Source of the DNA: Pelagibacterales bacterium SAG-MED13
GTDB taxonomy: Bacteria > Pseudomonadota > Alphaproteobacteria > Pelagibacterales > Pelagibacteraceae
Assembly: GCA_014654165.1 (NCBI GenBank)
Contig: JACWDK010000003.1
Location: 1-64,000, forward strand
DNA: 64,000 bases
Direction of reading: 5' to 3'
Position 1 is the stretch's first letter, and each line of letters opens with the position of its first letter. The notes below the pieces were generated by a model. That model saw nothing but the letters and a program-made list of their open reading frames with translations. It ran no database searches and was not told where the DNA came from. Of this stretch, positions 21,481 to 34,150 are shown piece by piece. A program made the translations under genes and the position numbers.

Positions 21481-22716
21481 TTACAAACCTATTTCTTTAT
21501 AAGTCTTTTTTAAGATATTTATTCCAACTAACCGTAAATTTCGAATAAATTTTTTAGAATAAGTTTTTTTATTGAGTGTTTTTTCAAGAGTTTTGACTAA
21601 ATCATTTTGACTATTTACCCTCATAGATAAATTTTTTGTCCTTAGAAATCTAAATATCTCTTTGAAATTCCAAACGTTTGGACCATGCAATACGAGACAA
21701 CCATATCTAACTGCCTCCAAGGGATTTTGTCCACCATGATTAATAAATGATCCACCAAGAAATACATTAGGAATTATTTTATAAAATGACTTAGTTTTTC
21801 CATAAGAATTTACTAAATAAATATCTGTATCTGGAGGTATTTTTTTTTTTGGTTCATGTAAATGAACTTTTAAATTTAGTTTATTAAGTTCTTCCTTAAT
21901 AAGCTCAGTTCTGTTGATATGTCTAGGAATTATAATTGTTAATAAATTTTTATATTTTCTTTTAAGTTTTAAATGTGCGAGTGCACAAACTTTTTCTTCT
22001 GTATTATGTGTGCTTGAAGCACACCATGACTTTCGTGAGTTTATAAATTTTTTTAAATTATAATCTAAATACACTGTATCTTTTTCTGATTGACTAAATT
22101 TTAAATTTCCATAAAACTTTATGTTACTAGCTCCTAATTTTTTTAAATATTTTTCAGACTCTTTGCTAGATGAAAGACATAAGTTAAATTTTCCAAACAC
22201 AGATTTAGCAAAACTTGAAAATATCATCCATTTATCAAATGATTTTTTTGTTATTCTTGCGTTTAAAAGAATTGTAGGAATTTTATTTTTATTAAGAATT
22301 TCGATCGTATTTGGCCATATTTCTGAATCTATAAAAAAAGCTTTGGATGGTCTCCAATATCTAATAAATTTTTTTAATATAAAATCTGTGTCAATTGGAA
22401 AAAATTGATGAATAGTCTTTTTTAAATTAAATTTTTTTATAATTTTAGATGAGCTAATTGTATTTGATGTGATTAATATTTGATTAATTCTTTTATCTTT
22501 TTCAAATTTCTCTAAAAGAGGAATTATACTTTGAATTTCACCCACACTAGCACCATGAAACCATAAAAGAATTCCCTCTGATCTTTTTTTTGTAAAAAAA
22601 CCATATTTTTCTTTAAATCTTTTTAAGTCTTCCTTTTTTTTTATTAATCTTAAAATTATAATTAGTGGAGAAATTACAAAGATGATATTGATGAGAGTCC
22701 TATAAATTAAAATCAT
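21481..22716 (-). CDS. waaA: 3-deoxy-D-manno-octulosonic acid transferase
   Basis: WFHGASVGEI, FIDSEIWPN and GGSFINHGGQNPLEA motifs. Confidence 0.93.
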   Translation of the reverse strand: MILIYRTLINIIFVISPLIIILRLIKKKEDLKRFKEKYGFFTKKRSEGILLWFHGASVGEIQSIIPLLEKFEKDKRINQILITSNTISSSKIIKKFNLKKTIHQFFPIDTDFILKKFIRYWRPSKAFFIDSEIWPNTIEILNKNKIPTILLNARITKKSFDKWMIFSSFAKSVFGKFNLCLSSSKESEKYLKKLGASNIKFYGNLKFSQSEKDTVYLDYNLKKFINSRKSWCASSTHNTEEKVCALAHLKLKRKYKNLLTIIIPRHINRTELIKEELNKLNLKVHLHEPKKKIPPDTDIYLVNSYGKTKSFYKIIPNVFLGGSFINHGGQNPLEAVRYGCLVLHGPNVWNFKEIFRFLRTKNLSMRVNSQNDLVKTLEKTLNKKTYSKKFIRNLRLVGINILKKTYKEIGL

Positions 22717-24455
22717 TAAGATCGTTTAATTTGTTTTTCGTAAAAATTTAAATAAACATTTGAAGTTTTTAGAAGATCATCGTGCTTACCTTCTCCTACT
22801 ACTTTACCTTTGTCTATTACGTAAATTTTATCTGCATTTAATATAGTTGATAGTCGATGGGCGATAACAACTGTTGTTCTCCCTTTTGTTAAAAATGATA
22901 TAGCTTTTTGAATTTTATTCTCAGTTTCAGCATCCAAAGAAGATGTTGCTTCATCTAACAAAATTATAGGACTTTTTTTAAGTATTGCCCTAGCTATTGA
23001 AAGTCTTTGCTTCTCTCCTCCTGATAACCGCACTCCATTTTCTCCAATTAAAGTATTAAATTTATTAGGTAATTTTTCTATGAACTCATTTGCAAACGAA
23101 AAGTTAGCAGCTGCTTCAACTTCATTTTCGGTGGCATCTAAATTGGCGTAAATTATGTTATTTTTTATAGTATCATCAAATAAAGTGGTATCTTGACTCA
23201 CTAAAGAAATACCTTTTCTGAGTGAATGAATTGAGGAGTCATAAATTGATTGATTATCGATTTTAATGTCACCATTATTAATGTTATAAAATCTTGGAAT
23301 TAAATTTAAGATTGTTGTCTTACCTGCACCACTTAAACCGACTAGTGCAGTCATTTTTTTTCCTGGTATATCCAAATTTATAGAATTTAAAACTTTTGTT
23401 TTTTCGTTAATATAATTAAAGTGAACATTATCAAAAGTTATACGACCTTCTGATATTACCATGTCTTTAGCATTTAATTTATCTTTAATTTCAGGAGAGC
23501 TATCTATAATAGGCAATACAACTTTTGAAGCTGCTAAGCCTTGTTGTATGGCTATGTTTAAAGTAGCGAGTGATCTCACTGGTTGATATGCCAACATCAT
23601 TGCTGCAAGAAATGAAAAGAAATTACTTACTTCAAGTTCATTATTAGCAACCAGTTTTGCAGAAACATAGATCAGTATTGCTATCATTATACCTGTTAAG
23701 AATTCCATTATTGGAGATGCCCTTACAAAAACTATAGCTATTTTTTTTGATGTTTCTTTTAAACTATTTATAAATCTTATAGCTCTTTTATTTTCATATT
23801 CTTCTTTTTGAAAAATTTTAGTTAATTTGTGATTTTTAAAAATTTCAATTAAATAAGTATTCAATGTTCCTGCCTTAGTCATTTGCTGATTTACTACTTT
23901 GCCTATTCTTTTACCCAGCGTCTTCGCTGCAAAACTAGCTAAAGGAATCATTATGATTGCAATTAAAGAAAGCTTCCAATTTTGATAAAACATTACAGAC
24001 AACAATCCAATTAAAGTCAAACTATCTTTAAATAAATTTAATATTACAGTACTAATAAGATTTGTTATCATATTTACATCATTTGTGAGATTTGTAACAA
24101 ATTTTCCAGAGTGTTTATTATCAACTACTTGTGTATCGGCTTTAATAAGAGAAGCAAACATATCTACCTGAACATCTCTTCTTACTTCTTCAGAAACATC
24201 TATCATTAAAACTTTTGCAATATACAAGGATGAACCTTTTACAGCAAAAGCCAGAACTATTAATCCAGGTATTACAAAGATTAGTGTTTGCTTCTGTTCT
24301 ATAAAAAGCTGTTTAATAGCTGGATCTAATAGATACGCTACAGCAGAAGTACTTATAGCTAATAAGACTGTAAAAAAAATTGCAACGATTAATTTTTTTA
24401 AATATTTTGAAGTATAATCTTTATAAAGCCTCTTTAAAATTTCAATATCACTCAT
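22716..24455 (-). CDS. msbA: Lipid A export ABC transporter ATP-binding/permease (MsbA-like)
   Basis: TM domain plus ABC motifs GLSGAGKTT, LSGGEKQRLSIARA and LLDEATSSLD; neighbours waaA/lpxK. Confidence 0.88.
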   Translation of the reverse strand: MSDIEILKRLYKDYTSKYLKKLIVAIFFTVLLAISTSAVAYLLDPAIKQLFIEQKQTLIFVIPGLIVLAFAVKGSSLYIAKVLMIDVSEEVRRDVQVDMFASLIKADTQVVDNKHSGKFVTNLTNDVNMITNLISTVILNLFKDSLTLIGLLSVMFYQNWKLSLIAIIMIPLASFAAKTLGKRIGKVVNQQMTKAGTLNTYLIEIFKNHKLTKIFQKEEYENKRAIRFINSLKETSKKIAIVFVRASPIMEFLTGIMIAILIYVSAKLVANNELEVSNFFSFLAAMMLAYQPVRSLATLNIAIQQGLAASKVVLPIIDSSPEIKDKLNAKDMVISEGRITFDNVHFNYINEKTKVLNSINLDIPGKKMTALVGLSGAGKTTILNLIPRFYNINNGDIKIDNQSIYDSSIHSLRKGISLVSQDTTLFDDTIKNNIIYANLDATENEVEAAANFSFANEFIEKLPNKFNTLIGENGVRLSGGEKQRLSIARAILKKSPIILLDEATSSLDAETENKIQKAISFLTKGRTTVVIAHRLSTILNADKIYVIDKGKVVGEGKHDDLLKTSNVYLNFYEKQIKRS

Positions 24456-24458
24456 TTA

Positions 24459-25322
24459 CTATATTTTCTCGACTAGCAGACTTATAAAAATAATTAAGCC
24501 AAGCAAGTTATTTGATTTAAAAATTTTTAAACAATTAGATGGGTCTTCAATATCTAATTTTTTTAATTGAAAGAAATACAAGTGCATAATTACTGCTAAA
24601 AAAATAACATAACTCAATATATTAACTTCTAATAAATAACCTGTTAAAAATAAACCTATCAAAAAAATTAAGTAACATGAATGTAAGAATATGATTGGTT
24701 TTTTTTTAAATTTAATACTAGTTGATTTTAATCCAATTATTTCATCATCTTTTATATCTTGAAACCCGTAAATAGTGTCGTATCCAAGTGTCCAAAATAT
24801 GGCTGCTATATAAAAAACAATTGGAATAATAGAAATTTCATTTGTCGCTGATGTCCACCCTAGGACTAGACCATAATTAAAAGTTATACCTAAAAAAAGT
24901 TGAGGCCAATATGTATATCTCTTCATTAATGGGTAAGTGAAAGCTAAAGGCATTGACCCTAAAGCTAAAATAATAGTAAGATTATTAAAATTTATTAATA
25001 TTACTAAGGCTAGCAAACATAAAATAAAAGAATAAACAAAACCCAAACTTACAGAAATTTCTCCAGATGCAATTGGTCTATTTTTTGTTCTAGTAACTTT
25101 TTTATCAAATTTTCTGTCAGCAATATCATTAATTATACATCCAGCTGATCTCATTAAGACTGCTCCTAAAAAAAATAAAATTAGATAAGATAAATATAAT
25201 GTTAATCCATTTGAAAAATCAAAACCAATTGTCAATCCCCAAGCGCAAGGCCAAAATAGCAACATATATCCTATTGGTCTTTTTAGTCTTGTTAATTCTA
25301 TAAAAAGATTTAATTGGTTCAT
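24459..25322 (-). CDS. ubiA: 4-hydroxybenzoate polyprenyltransferase
   Basis: INDIADRKFDKKVTRTKNRPIASGE and YGFQDIKDDEIIGLKST motifs. Confidence 0.92.
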   Translation of the reverse strand: MNQLNLFIELTRLKRPIGYMLLFWPCAWGLTIGFDFSNGLTLYLSYLILFFLGAVLMRSAGCIINDIADRKFDKKVTRTKNRPIASGEISVSLGFVYSFILCLLALVILINFNNLTIILALGSMPLAFTYPLMKRYTYWPQLFLGITFNYGLVLGWTSATNEISIIPIVFYIAAIFWTLGYDTIYGFQDIKDDEIIGLKSTSIKFKKKPIIFLHSCYLIFLIGLFLTGYLLEVNILSYVIFLAVIMHLYFFQLKKLDIEDPSNCLKIFKSNNLLGLIIFISLLVEKI

Positions 25323-25373
25323 AAATTTTACTTGTAAATAACAAACGCAAGATTGATAATCAAACTGATTCGT

Positions 25374-25778
25374 ATGAATATAGATTATACTGTTACAGCT
25401 TTAATGTTTCCCGCAATTCCATTGATAATGGGCGTGTATAGTAACAGGTTCCATTCTTTGAGTGCTCTAATAAGAGAATTACACGATGAACATGTTTATG
25501 AAAAACATGTCCCCCCAGAATGGAAAAAACAGTTTATAAATTTAAGTGGCAGAATTACTTTATTGAGATGGTCAATATTATTTGGAGCGTTTGGCTTTTT
25601 ATTTAACATGCTAACTGTACTAGGGCTTTATTTGAATGAAATTTTTATAGCAAGACTAATTTTTGGATCCTGTTGTTTATCAATGATGATTTCCATACTT
25701 TTTTTTATTAGAGAAATTCATATTTCTACTAATGCTTTAAGATTACATATGTCAGATATGGATGTTCGAGTAGACTAA
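25374..25778 (+). CDS. DUF2721-like membrane protein
   Basis: PAIPLIMGVYSNRFHSLSALIRELHDE and TM segments; MNIDYTV start preferred. Confidence 0.65.
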   Translation: MNIDYTVTALMFPAIPLIMGVYSNRFHSLSALIRELHDEHVYEKHVPPEWKKQFINLSGRITLLRWSILFGAFGFLFNMLTVLGLYLNEIFIARLIFGSCCLSMMISILFFIREIHISTNALRLHMSDMDVRVD

Positions 25779-26746
25779 GGTATAATAACTGCTGGTCCAG
25801 TTAACAATCTAGCTTCTAAATCTTTGTGAGCTTGCGCAGCATCTTTAAGAGAATATTTTTTCGAAATTTCAACTTTAAACTTTTTTGTTAAAATAGCATC
25901 AAAAACCTTTTTTGCTGATGCAACAAGCTCTTCTCTTTTCAATGTGTAATGAGCAATTGATGGACGAGTAAAAAATAAACCTTTGGCATTAATGTCTTTT
26001 TTAATATCTAATGTATCAACATAACCAGAGGCGTTTCCAAATGCTACCATCATCCCTCTAATTTTTAACGTTTCGATTGATCCTTTAAATGTTTTAATAC
26101 CAACACCATCATAGACAACATCAATACTGTTTTTGCCTACAATTTTTTCTATCTCCTCAACAAAATCTTTTTCAGAATAATTGATTACGTGATGACAACC
26201 ATTTTTCTTTGCAATTTCCTCTTTTACCTTTGATCCCACAGTTCCTATGACTTCTGCACCTATCGCATTAGCCCATGGACATAAAATTTGACCCAATGCA
26301 CCAGCAGCAGCATGGTATAAAACTTTATCCCCTTTTTTTAAGGGATAAGCTCTATGTAATAAGTACTCTGCAGTAATTCCTTTTAAAGTAATACATGATG
26401 CTACTTCATCTGAGATACCTTCTGGGACTAAAATAAGTTTATCCTCTGGGATAATTTGTTTTTCCGAATAAGCACCAATTGGCATTGATGCATGGGTTAC
26501 TCTATCACCAACTTTGAACAAACTTACTTCCGAACCTATTTCTTCAATTATTCCACAAGCTTCTAAGCCGATACCACTAGGTAGTGGAATAGGGTAAAGA
26601 CCTGTTCTATGATAAACATCTATAAAATTTAAACCAATAGACTGATTTTTAATTAAAACCTCTTTTGGTCCCGGTTTTGCAATTTTAAAGTCTTTAATTA
26701 TAAGAACTTCAGGTCCACCAAATTTATCTATTTGAATTGATTTCAT
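25775..26746 (-). CDS. NADPH:quinone oxidoreductase (zeta-crystallin/Qor type)
   Basis: MDR-family sequence with YHAAAGALGQILCPWA cofactor motif and DVVYDGVG. Confidence 0.9.
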   Translation of the reverse strand: MKSIQIDKFGGPEVLIIKDFKIAKPGPKEVLIKNQSIGLNFIDVYHRTGLYPIPLPSGIGLEACGIIEEIGSEVSLFKVGDRVTHASMPIGAYSEKQIIPEDKLILVPEGISDEVASCITLKGITAEYLLHRAYPLKKGDKVLYHAAAGALGQILCPWANAIGAEVIGTVGSKVKEEIAKKNGCHHVINYSEKDFVEEIEKIVGKNSIDVVYDGVGIKTFKGSIETLKIRGMMVAFGNASGYVDTLDIKKDINAKGLFFTRPSIAHYTLKREELVASAKKVFDAILTKKFKVEISKKYSLKDAAQAHKDLEARLLTGPAVIIP

Positions 26747-26749
26747 TAT

Positions 26750-27583
26750 TTATTTTACAAATGTATCATTATGATAATCCTGGATAGCTTGCAAGATCTC
26801 TGCTTTAGTATTCATCACAAATGGACCACCTCTAGCAATTTTTTCATTGATAGGTTTTCCTGAAATTATTAAAAATTTAGCATCTGATTTAGCTTTTACA
26901 GTAAGATTTTCACCCTTAGATAATAATATCAGAGTACTATCTTTAACTTTGTCGTGTTTTTTTTTACCAACCTCAATTTCACCATTCACAAGATAAATAA
27001 AACTATTATGAGCAGGTGGTAATTTAAAATTAAATTCTTTATCTTTGTTCAATTCAACATCAAAATAAGTGGGCGTAATATTGTGCTCTTTAACTGGTCC
27101 TTCTGCTTTTTCATATTTACCAGCTATTACTCTAATAGTTTTATCATCATCTTTATGAACACTCATTTTATCTGCATCAATATAAATATACTCAGGCTTG
27201 CTCATTTTTAATTTGGCAGGCATGTTAATCCATAATTGAAAACCATGAAGTTTACCTTCTTTCATAGCTGGCATTTCTGAGTGAATTATACCACTTCCTG
27301 TTTTCATCCATTGAACATCTCCTGCAGTCATTCTACCTTTACCACCTGTACTATCTTTGTGTTCAAAATCTCCAGCTAACATGTAAGTTACAGTTTCAAT
27401 TCCTCTGTGAGGGTGGGGAGGAAAACCAGCAATATAATCTTCACTGTTTTCAGATCCAAACTCATCTAGCATTAAAAAAGGATCAAAATAATTTGGTTCA
27501 ACACCAATACTTCTTTTTAACTTTACCCCAGCTCCATCAGATGCTGGAATTGGGTCTATAATTTTATCTACTTCAATTGTCAT
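26750..27583 (-). CDS. Pirin-family protein
   Basis: FPPHPHRGIETVTYMLAGDFEHKDSTG and GDVQWMKTGSGIIHSEMP. Confidence 0.93.
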   Translation of the reverse strand: MTIEVDKIIDPIPASDGAGVKLKRSIGVEPNYFDPFLMLDEFGSENSEDYIAGFPPHPHRGIETVTYMLAGDFEHKDSTGGKGRMTAGDVQWMKTGSGIIHSEMPAMKEGKLHGFQLWINMPAKLKMSKPEYIYIDADKMSVHKDDDKTIRVIAGKYEKAEGPVKEHNITPTYFDVELNKDKEFNFKLPPAHNSFIYLVNGEIEVGKKKHDKVKDSTLILLSKGENLTVKAKSDAKFLIISGKPINEKIARGGPFVMNTKAEILQAIQDYHNDTFVK

Positions 27584-27621
27584 GTTCCATCAGAATAATT
27601 GTTAAATATGAATTTTCAATG

Positions 27622-27861
27622 TTACTTTTTGTTATGTGAACCGTCACAAAAGGGTTGATTGTTAGTCTGTTTACAAGCACAAAAAAACATTTTTTTTGTT
27701 AATTCAGCTTTATATGCCAGAGGATTAAATTCAGTTCCTTTGTGTGAGCCATCACAGAATGGTTGTTTAGAGCTCTTACCACAACTACACCAATAATAAG
27801 ATTTTCCTTGTTCAACGTTTATTGCAATTGCTCCTTCTCCCGCTCTTTGTCCTTTAGTCAT
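27622..27861 (-). CDS. Double CDGSH iron-sulfur domain protein
   Basis: Two CxC...FCDGSH motifs (CSCGKSSKQPFCDGSH; CACKQTNNQPFCDGSH). Confidence 0.9.
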   Translation of the reverse strand: MTKGQRAGEGAIAINVEQGKSYYWCSCGKSSKQPFCDGSHKGTEFNPLAYKAELTKKMFFCACKQTNNQPFCDGSHNKK

Positions 27862-27868
27862 GTTCCCC

Positions 27869-28531
27869 TCAAATTAATTTTATTAATTCACTTAAACTTT
27901 TTATTTCGTTTTGAAGTTTATAATCCAAATTGTCAAAAATACTATTATTTCTATTTACCCAAACTGAGTTAAAGCCATAATTCCCCCCACCTGAAACATC
28001 CCATGTATTTGCACTTAAGAAAACAACTTCATTTTTGTCAATTTTATATTTTTTAATAGGTAGGTCGTAGACTTTTGAGTTTGGTTTATAAATTCCTACC
28101 TCTTCAATAGAAAACAAATCATCAAATAGATCATCCAAGCCATTACTCTTAACTAGCTCATTTAAAAGAGATGGAGTCCCATTTGAAAGTATAGCTAATT
28201 TAAAATTCTTTTCTTTTAATATTTTTAAAGTCTCTGGAACCTCTTTAAAGGGTAAGAGGATTTTATATAGATTTAATAATTCATTTTTCATTGATGGATC
28301 TATATTAAAAGTTTTCATGGATTTATCTAAACTATCTTCTGTAACTTGCCAAAAATCTTTGTGTCTTTTCATTAAACTTCTAAGCCAGGTATATTCTAGT
28401 TGTGTAGTTCGCCAAAAGTTTGCAAAACCTTCCCACTTATCTCCAATTTTATCTTTACATTTTTCAGCAGCTGAATTGACATCAAATAAAGTTCCATATG
28501 CGTCAAAAATTATTGCTTTAATATTTTTCAT
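27869..28531 (-). CDS. (S)-2-haloacid dehalogenase-like HAD hydrolase
   Basis: FDAYGTLFDVNSA, FWRTTQLEYTWLRSLM, ILSNGTPSLL and SANTWDVSGG motifs. Confidence 0.9.
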   Translation of the reverse strand: MKNIKAIIFDAYGTLFDVNSAAEKCKDKIGDKWEGFANFWRTTQLEYTWLRSLMKRHKDFWQVTEDSLDKSMKTFNIDPSMKNELLNLYKILLPFKEVPETLKILKEKNFKLAILSNGTPSLLNELVKSNGLDDLFDDLFSIEEVGIYKPNSKVYDLPIKKYKIDKNEVVFLSANTWDVSGGGNYGFNSVWVNRNNSIFDNLDYKLQNEIKSLSELIKLI

Positions 28532-28548
28532 AAACTAACTTAACATAA

Positions 28549-29250
28549 ATGAGCAATATTAGATTATTTTTTTCAGCGACATTATCTACTGACATGATTG
28601 ACAAATTGGATAAATCTCAATCTCATTATTTAAATAAAGTGATGAGGATAAAAGAAAATGAAATTTTTTCAGTATTTAATAAAAATGGAGAATGGGAAGC
28701 AAAAGTTTTAGGAATATCAAAAAGTATTGTTGAATTTAAAATAACTAAACGATTAAGACAAAAAGAAAATTTTAAAGAATTGTGGTTAGCTTTTTCTCCT
28801 ATTAAATCAAATTATCAAAACTTTATGATTCAAAAAGCAACAGAGCTTGGTGTGACAAAATTTTTACCAATTATTTTTGACCGGACAGTGGTTAGAAAAA
28901 TAAATAAAGAACGTTTAGAAAAAGTTGTAATTGAAGCAAGTGAACAATCAAACCGTATCAATGTGCCGGTAATTGAAGAGTCTCAAAACTTAGATAATTT
29001 TTTAAAAACTAATTCAATAGATTTAATTTTTACAGATTTAAATTCGAATAATAACAAAATTGACAAATCTAAGCTTACAGATAAACCAGTTTGCATTATT
29101 ATAGGTCCTGAGGGTGATTTTTCAGAAGCTGAAAGAGAAGAGATTCTCTTATTTGGTGGCGTTCAAGCAATCAAGATTAATGAAAATATTTTAAGGTCAG
29201 AAACAGCGGTCATATCGGCAATTTCGATCATAAATTATGTGATTAATTGA
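28549..29250 (+). CDS. rsmE: 16S rRNA (uracil1498-N3)-methyltransferase
   Basis: QKATELGVTKFLPI, IIGPEGDFSEAE and LRSETAVISA motifs. Confidence 0.93.
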   Translation: MSNIRLFFSATLSTDMIDKLDKSQSHYLNKVMRIKENEIFSVFNKNGEWEAKVLGISKSIVEFKITKRLRQKENFKELWLAFSPIKSNYQNFMIQKATELGVTKFLPIIFDRTVVRKINKERLEKVVIEASEQSNRINVPVIEESQNLDNFLKTNSIDLIFTDLNSNNNKIDKSKLTDKPVCIIIGPEGDFSEAEREEILLFGGVQAIKINENILRSETAVISAISIINYVIN

Positions 29251-29309
29251 TAAATTGTCGCGAAAACTAAAGTGTAATTTTTATAAAAGAGCTTTATATA
29301 GCTAGATAA

Positions 29310-31759
<2,450 letters not shown>

Positions 31760-31779
31760 TAGTATAGCTAAAAAAATTA

Positions 31780-32691
31780 ATGAACAATTCAAAGGCTAAA
31801 AAAAGAAATTTAAGTCAGGAAGATTTATTTAATTTTTCTGAGTTATTTAAACTAATGAAGCCAAGAGTAATGTCGTTGGTAATTTTTACTTGTGCTGTTG
31901 GTTTATTAACATCACCAAACCTTGTTTCAACCAAAGATGCTATAGTTGGTATTCTTTTAGTTTCTTTAGGTGCAGGAGCAGCAGGGGCATTGAACATGTG
32001 GTATGAGTCAGACTTAGATGCTTTAATGTCAAGAACCTGTCTAAGACCAATACCGACTGGAAAGGTTAATAGAAACCAAGCGCTTATTTTAGGCGTTACT
32101 TTATCTATAATTTCTGTTGTAGCGCTAGATTACTTTACAAATAGAATCTCAGCGGCAATATTACTTTTAACAATTTTATTTTATGTTTTCGTTTATACAA
32201 TTTGGTTAAAAAGAAGAACACCTCAAAACATTGTGATAGGTGGTGCAGCTGGAGCTTTCCCACCAGTTATTGGATGGACTATTGCAACAGGTTCTTTGTC
32301 AATTGAACCATTAACTTTTTTTTTGATTATATTTTTTTGGACTCCATCTCATTTTTGGGCCTTAAGTTTATATAAATCTGATGATTATAAAAAAGCCAAT
32401 ATACCGATGTTACCACTGACAAATGGGGTAGAAAGTACAAAAATCAATATTTTTATTTATTCTTTATTAATGCTTCCGATAATTATTTTCCCTTATTTAA
32501 TAGACTTTGTGGGATTAGCATTCTTAATACCTTCAATATTGTTAACTCTTTATTATAACTTTTTATGTTATGAGCTTTATAATTTTAAGAAAAACAAATT
32601 TAATCCTAAAAAAGCAAAAGCAATATTTGGATATTCAATTTTATATTTATTTTTGGTTTTTGTTCTTTTTCTGATAGATAAGATTATATGA
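31780..32691 (+). CDS. ctaB: Protoheme IX farnesyltransferase
   Basis: NMWYESDLDALMSRTCLRPIPTGK UbiA-family motif inside the cox operon. Confidence 0.94.
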   Translation: MNNSKAKKRNLSQEDLFNFSELFKLMKPRVMSLVIFTCAVGLLTSPNLVSTKDAIVGILLVSLGAGAAGALNMWYESDLDALMSRTCLRPIPTGKVNRNQALILGVTLSIISVVALDYFTNRISAAILLLTILFYVFVYTIWLKRRTPQNIVIGGAAGAFPPVIGWTIATGSLSIEPLTFFLIIFFWTPSHFWALSLYKSDDYKKANIPMLPLTNGVESTKINIFIYSLLMLPIIIFPYLIDFVGLAFLIPSILLTLYYNFLCYELYNFKKNKFNPKKAKAIFGYSILYLFLVFVLFLIDKII

Positions 32692-32813
32692 TAACTCCGA
32701 ATAAAAAAACTAAAAGAAAAAATATTTTAACAGCTTTAGGAATTATTGCTTTTATGATTTTCCTTTTCTTTTTTACATTATATAATACCGGAGTATTTGA
32801 TAGAGCGATATGA
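32688..32813 (+). CDS. Short single-TM protein (41 aa), CoxF-like position: MITPNKKTKRKNILTALGIIAFMIFLFFFTLYNTGVFDRAI
   Basis: Manually translated; ATG overlaps the ctaB stop and TGA overlaps the ctaG ATG; not in the supplied track. Confidence 0.75.
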   Translation: MITPNKKTKRKNILTALGIIAFMIFLFFFTLYNTGVFDRAI

Positions 32814-33343
32814 TACAAAAAAAAAACTTAACACCTTTAATATTAGCAGGAATTTTTGTTTTAATGCTGGGATTATCTTATGCGGCAGTACCATTGTATG
32901 ACTTATTTTGTAGGGTAACAGGGTTTGGTGGAACTACTCAAGTATCTAATAATGCCCCTAAAATTGTATTAAATAAAATTGTAAGTGTCAGATTTGATAC
33001 TAATGTTAATAATTTACCGTGGGATTTTAAGGCTAAGTCAAATGTTATCGATGTGAAAGTTGGTCAGGTCAACAAAATAGAATTTGAAGTAGAAAATTAT
33101 GGTAATGAGCCTACAGCTGGAGTAGCAACCTTTAATGTTTCACCGTCTAGTTTTGGAAAGTATTATAGTAAATTAGGCTGTTTTTGTTTTGAGAAACAAG
33201 AATTAAAAGCTGGAGAAAAAGCAACATACATAATGACTTTTTATTTAGATCCTGAAATGGTAAATGATCCAACAACAAAAAATTTACAAGACGTAACTAT
33301 GTCATATACTTTTTTCTCGACAGATTACTATAAACAATCATAA
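32810..33343 (+). CDS. ctaG: Cytochrome c oxidase assembly protein CtaG/Cox11
   Basis: YAAVPLYDLFCRVTGFGGT and KLGCFCFEKQ copper motif. Confidence 0.94.
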   Translation: MIQKKNLTPLILAGIFVLMLGLSYAAVPLYDLFCRVTGFGGTTQVSNNAPKIVLNKIVSVRFDTNVNNLPWDFKAKSNVIDVKVGQVNKIEFEVENYGNEPTAGVATFNVSPSSFGKYYSKLGCFCFEKQELKAGEKATYIMTFYLDPEMVNDPTTKNLQDVTMSYTFFSTDYYKQS

Positions 33344-33351
33344 TTTAAAAA

Positions 33352-34140
33352 ATGTCAGCTGAAAAAAAACACGATTATCACTTAGTAGACCCAAGTCCTT
33401 GGCCTATTTACGTTTCATTTTCATGTTTAGTATTAGCATTAGGATCTGTTTATTATCTTCATACAGATGTTTCATGGGGAATGTATCTTGGTTTTGCTCT
33501 TTTAATTTATGGGGCTTACATGTGGTTTAGAGATGTTGTTATTGAGGCCGAACATCAAGGTCATCATACACCTGTAGTTCAAATTCATCACCGATATGGA
33601 ATGACATTGTTTATTGCATCTGAAGTAATGTTCTTTGTTGCATGGTTTTGGGCTTATTTTGATGTAAGTTTATTTCCAAATGAGTTTACAGGAAATGTTT
33701 GGCCTCCAAAAGATATTGAAACTTTTGATCCTTGGGATATTCCATTAATTAATACTTTAATTTTATTATTATCTGGGACAACTGTTACTTGGTCTCATCA
33801 TGCTCTTTTAGAAGATGATAGGAAAGGTTTTATTCAGGGTTTATGGTTAACTGTTATTTTAGGTTTTTGTTTTACTCTTCTTCAAATTTACGAGTATCAA
33901 CATGCATCATTTTCTTTTTCAGATCATATTTATGGATCAGTATTTTATATGGCAACAGGATTTCATGGTTTCCATGTGCTTGTTGGAACTATATTTTTAG
34001 CTGTATGCTTGTTTAGAGGTAAAAGAGGGCATTTTAATAAAGATCATCATTTTGGATTTGAAGCTGCAGCTTGGTATTGGCATTTTGTTGACGTAGTGTG
34101 GTTATTTTTGTTCGCTGCAATCTATATTTGGGGAAGTTAA
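33352..34140 (+). CDS. coxC: Cytochrome c oxidase subunit III
   Basis: Full-length COX3 features (HHRYGMTLFIASEVMFFVAWFWAYF; GFEAAAWYWHFVDVVWLFLF). Confidence 0.96.
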   Translation: MSAEKKHDYHLVDPSPWPIYVSFSCLVLALGSVYYLHTDVSWGMYLGFALLIYGAYMWFRDVVIEAEHQGHHTPVVQIHHRYGMTLFIASEVMFFVAWFWAYFDVSLFPNEFTGNVWPPKDIETFDPWDIPLINTLILLLSGTTVTWSHHALLEDDRKGFIQGLWLTVILGFCFTLLQIYEYQHASFSFSDHIYGSVFYMATGFHGFHVLVGTIFLAVCLFRGKRGHFNKDHHFGFEAAAWYWHFVDVVWLFLFAAIYIWGS

Positions 34141-34150
34141 TTTATATTCT

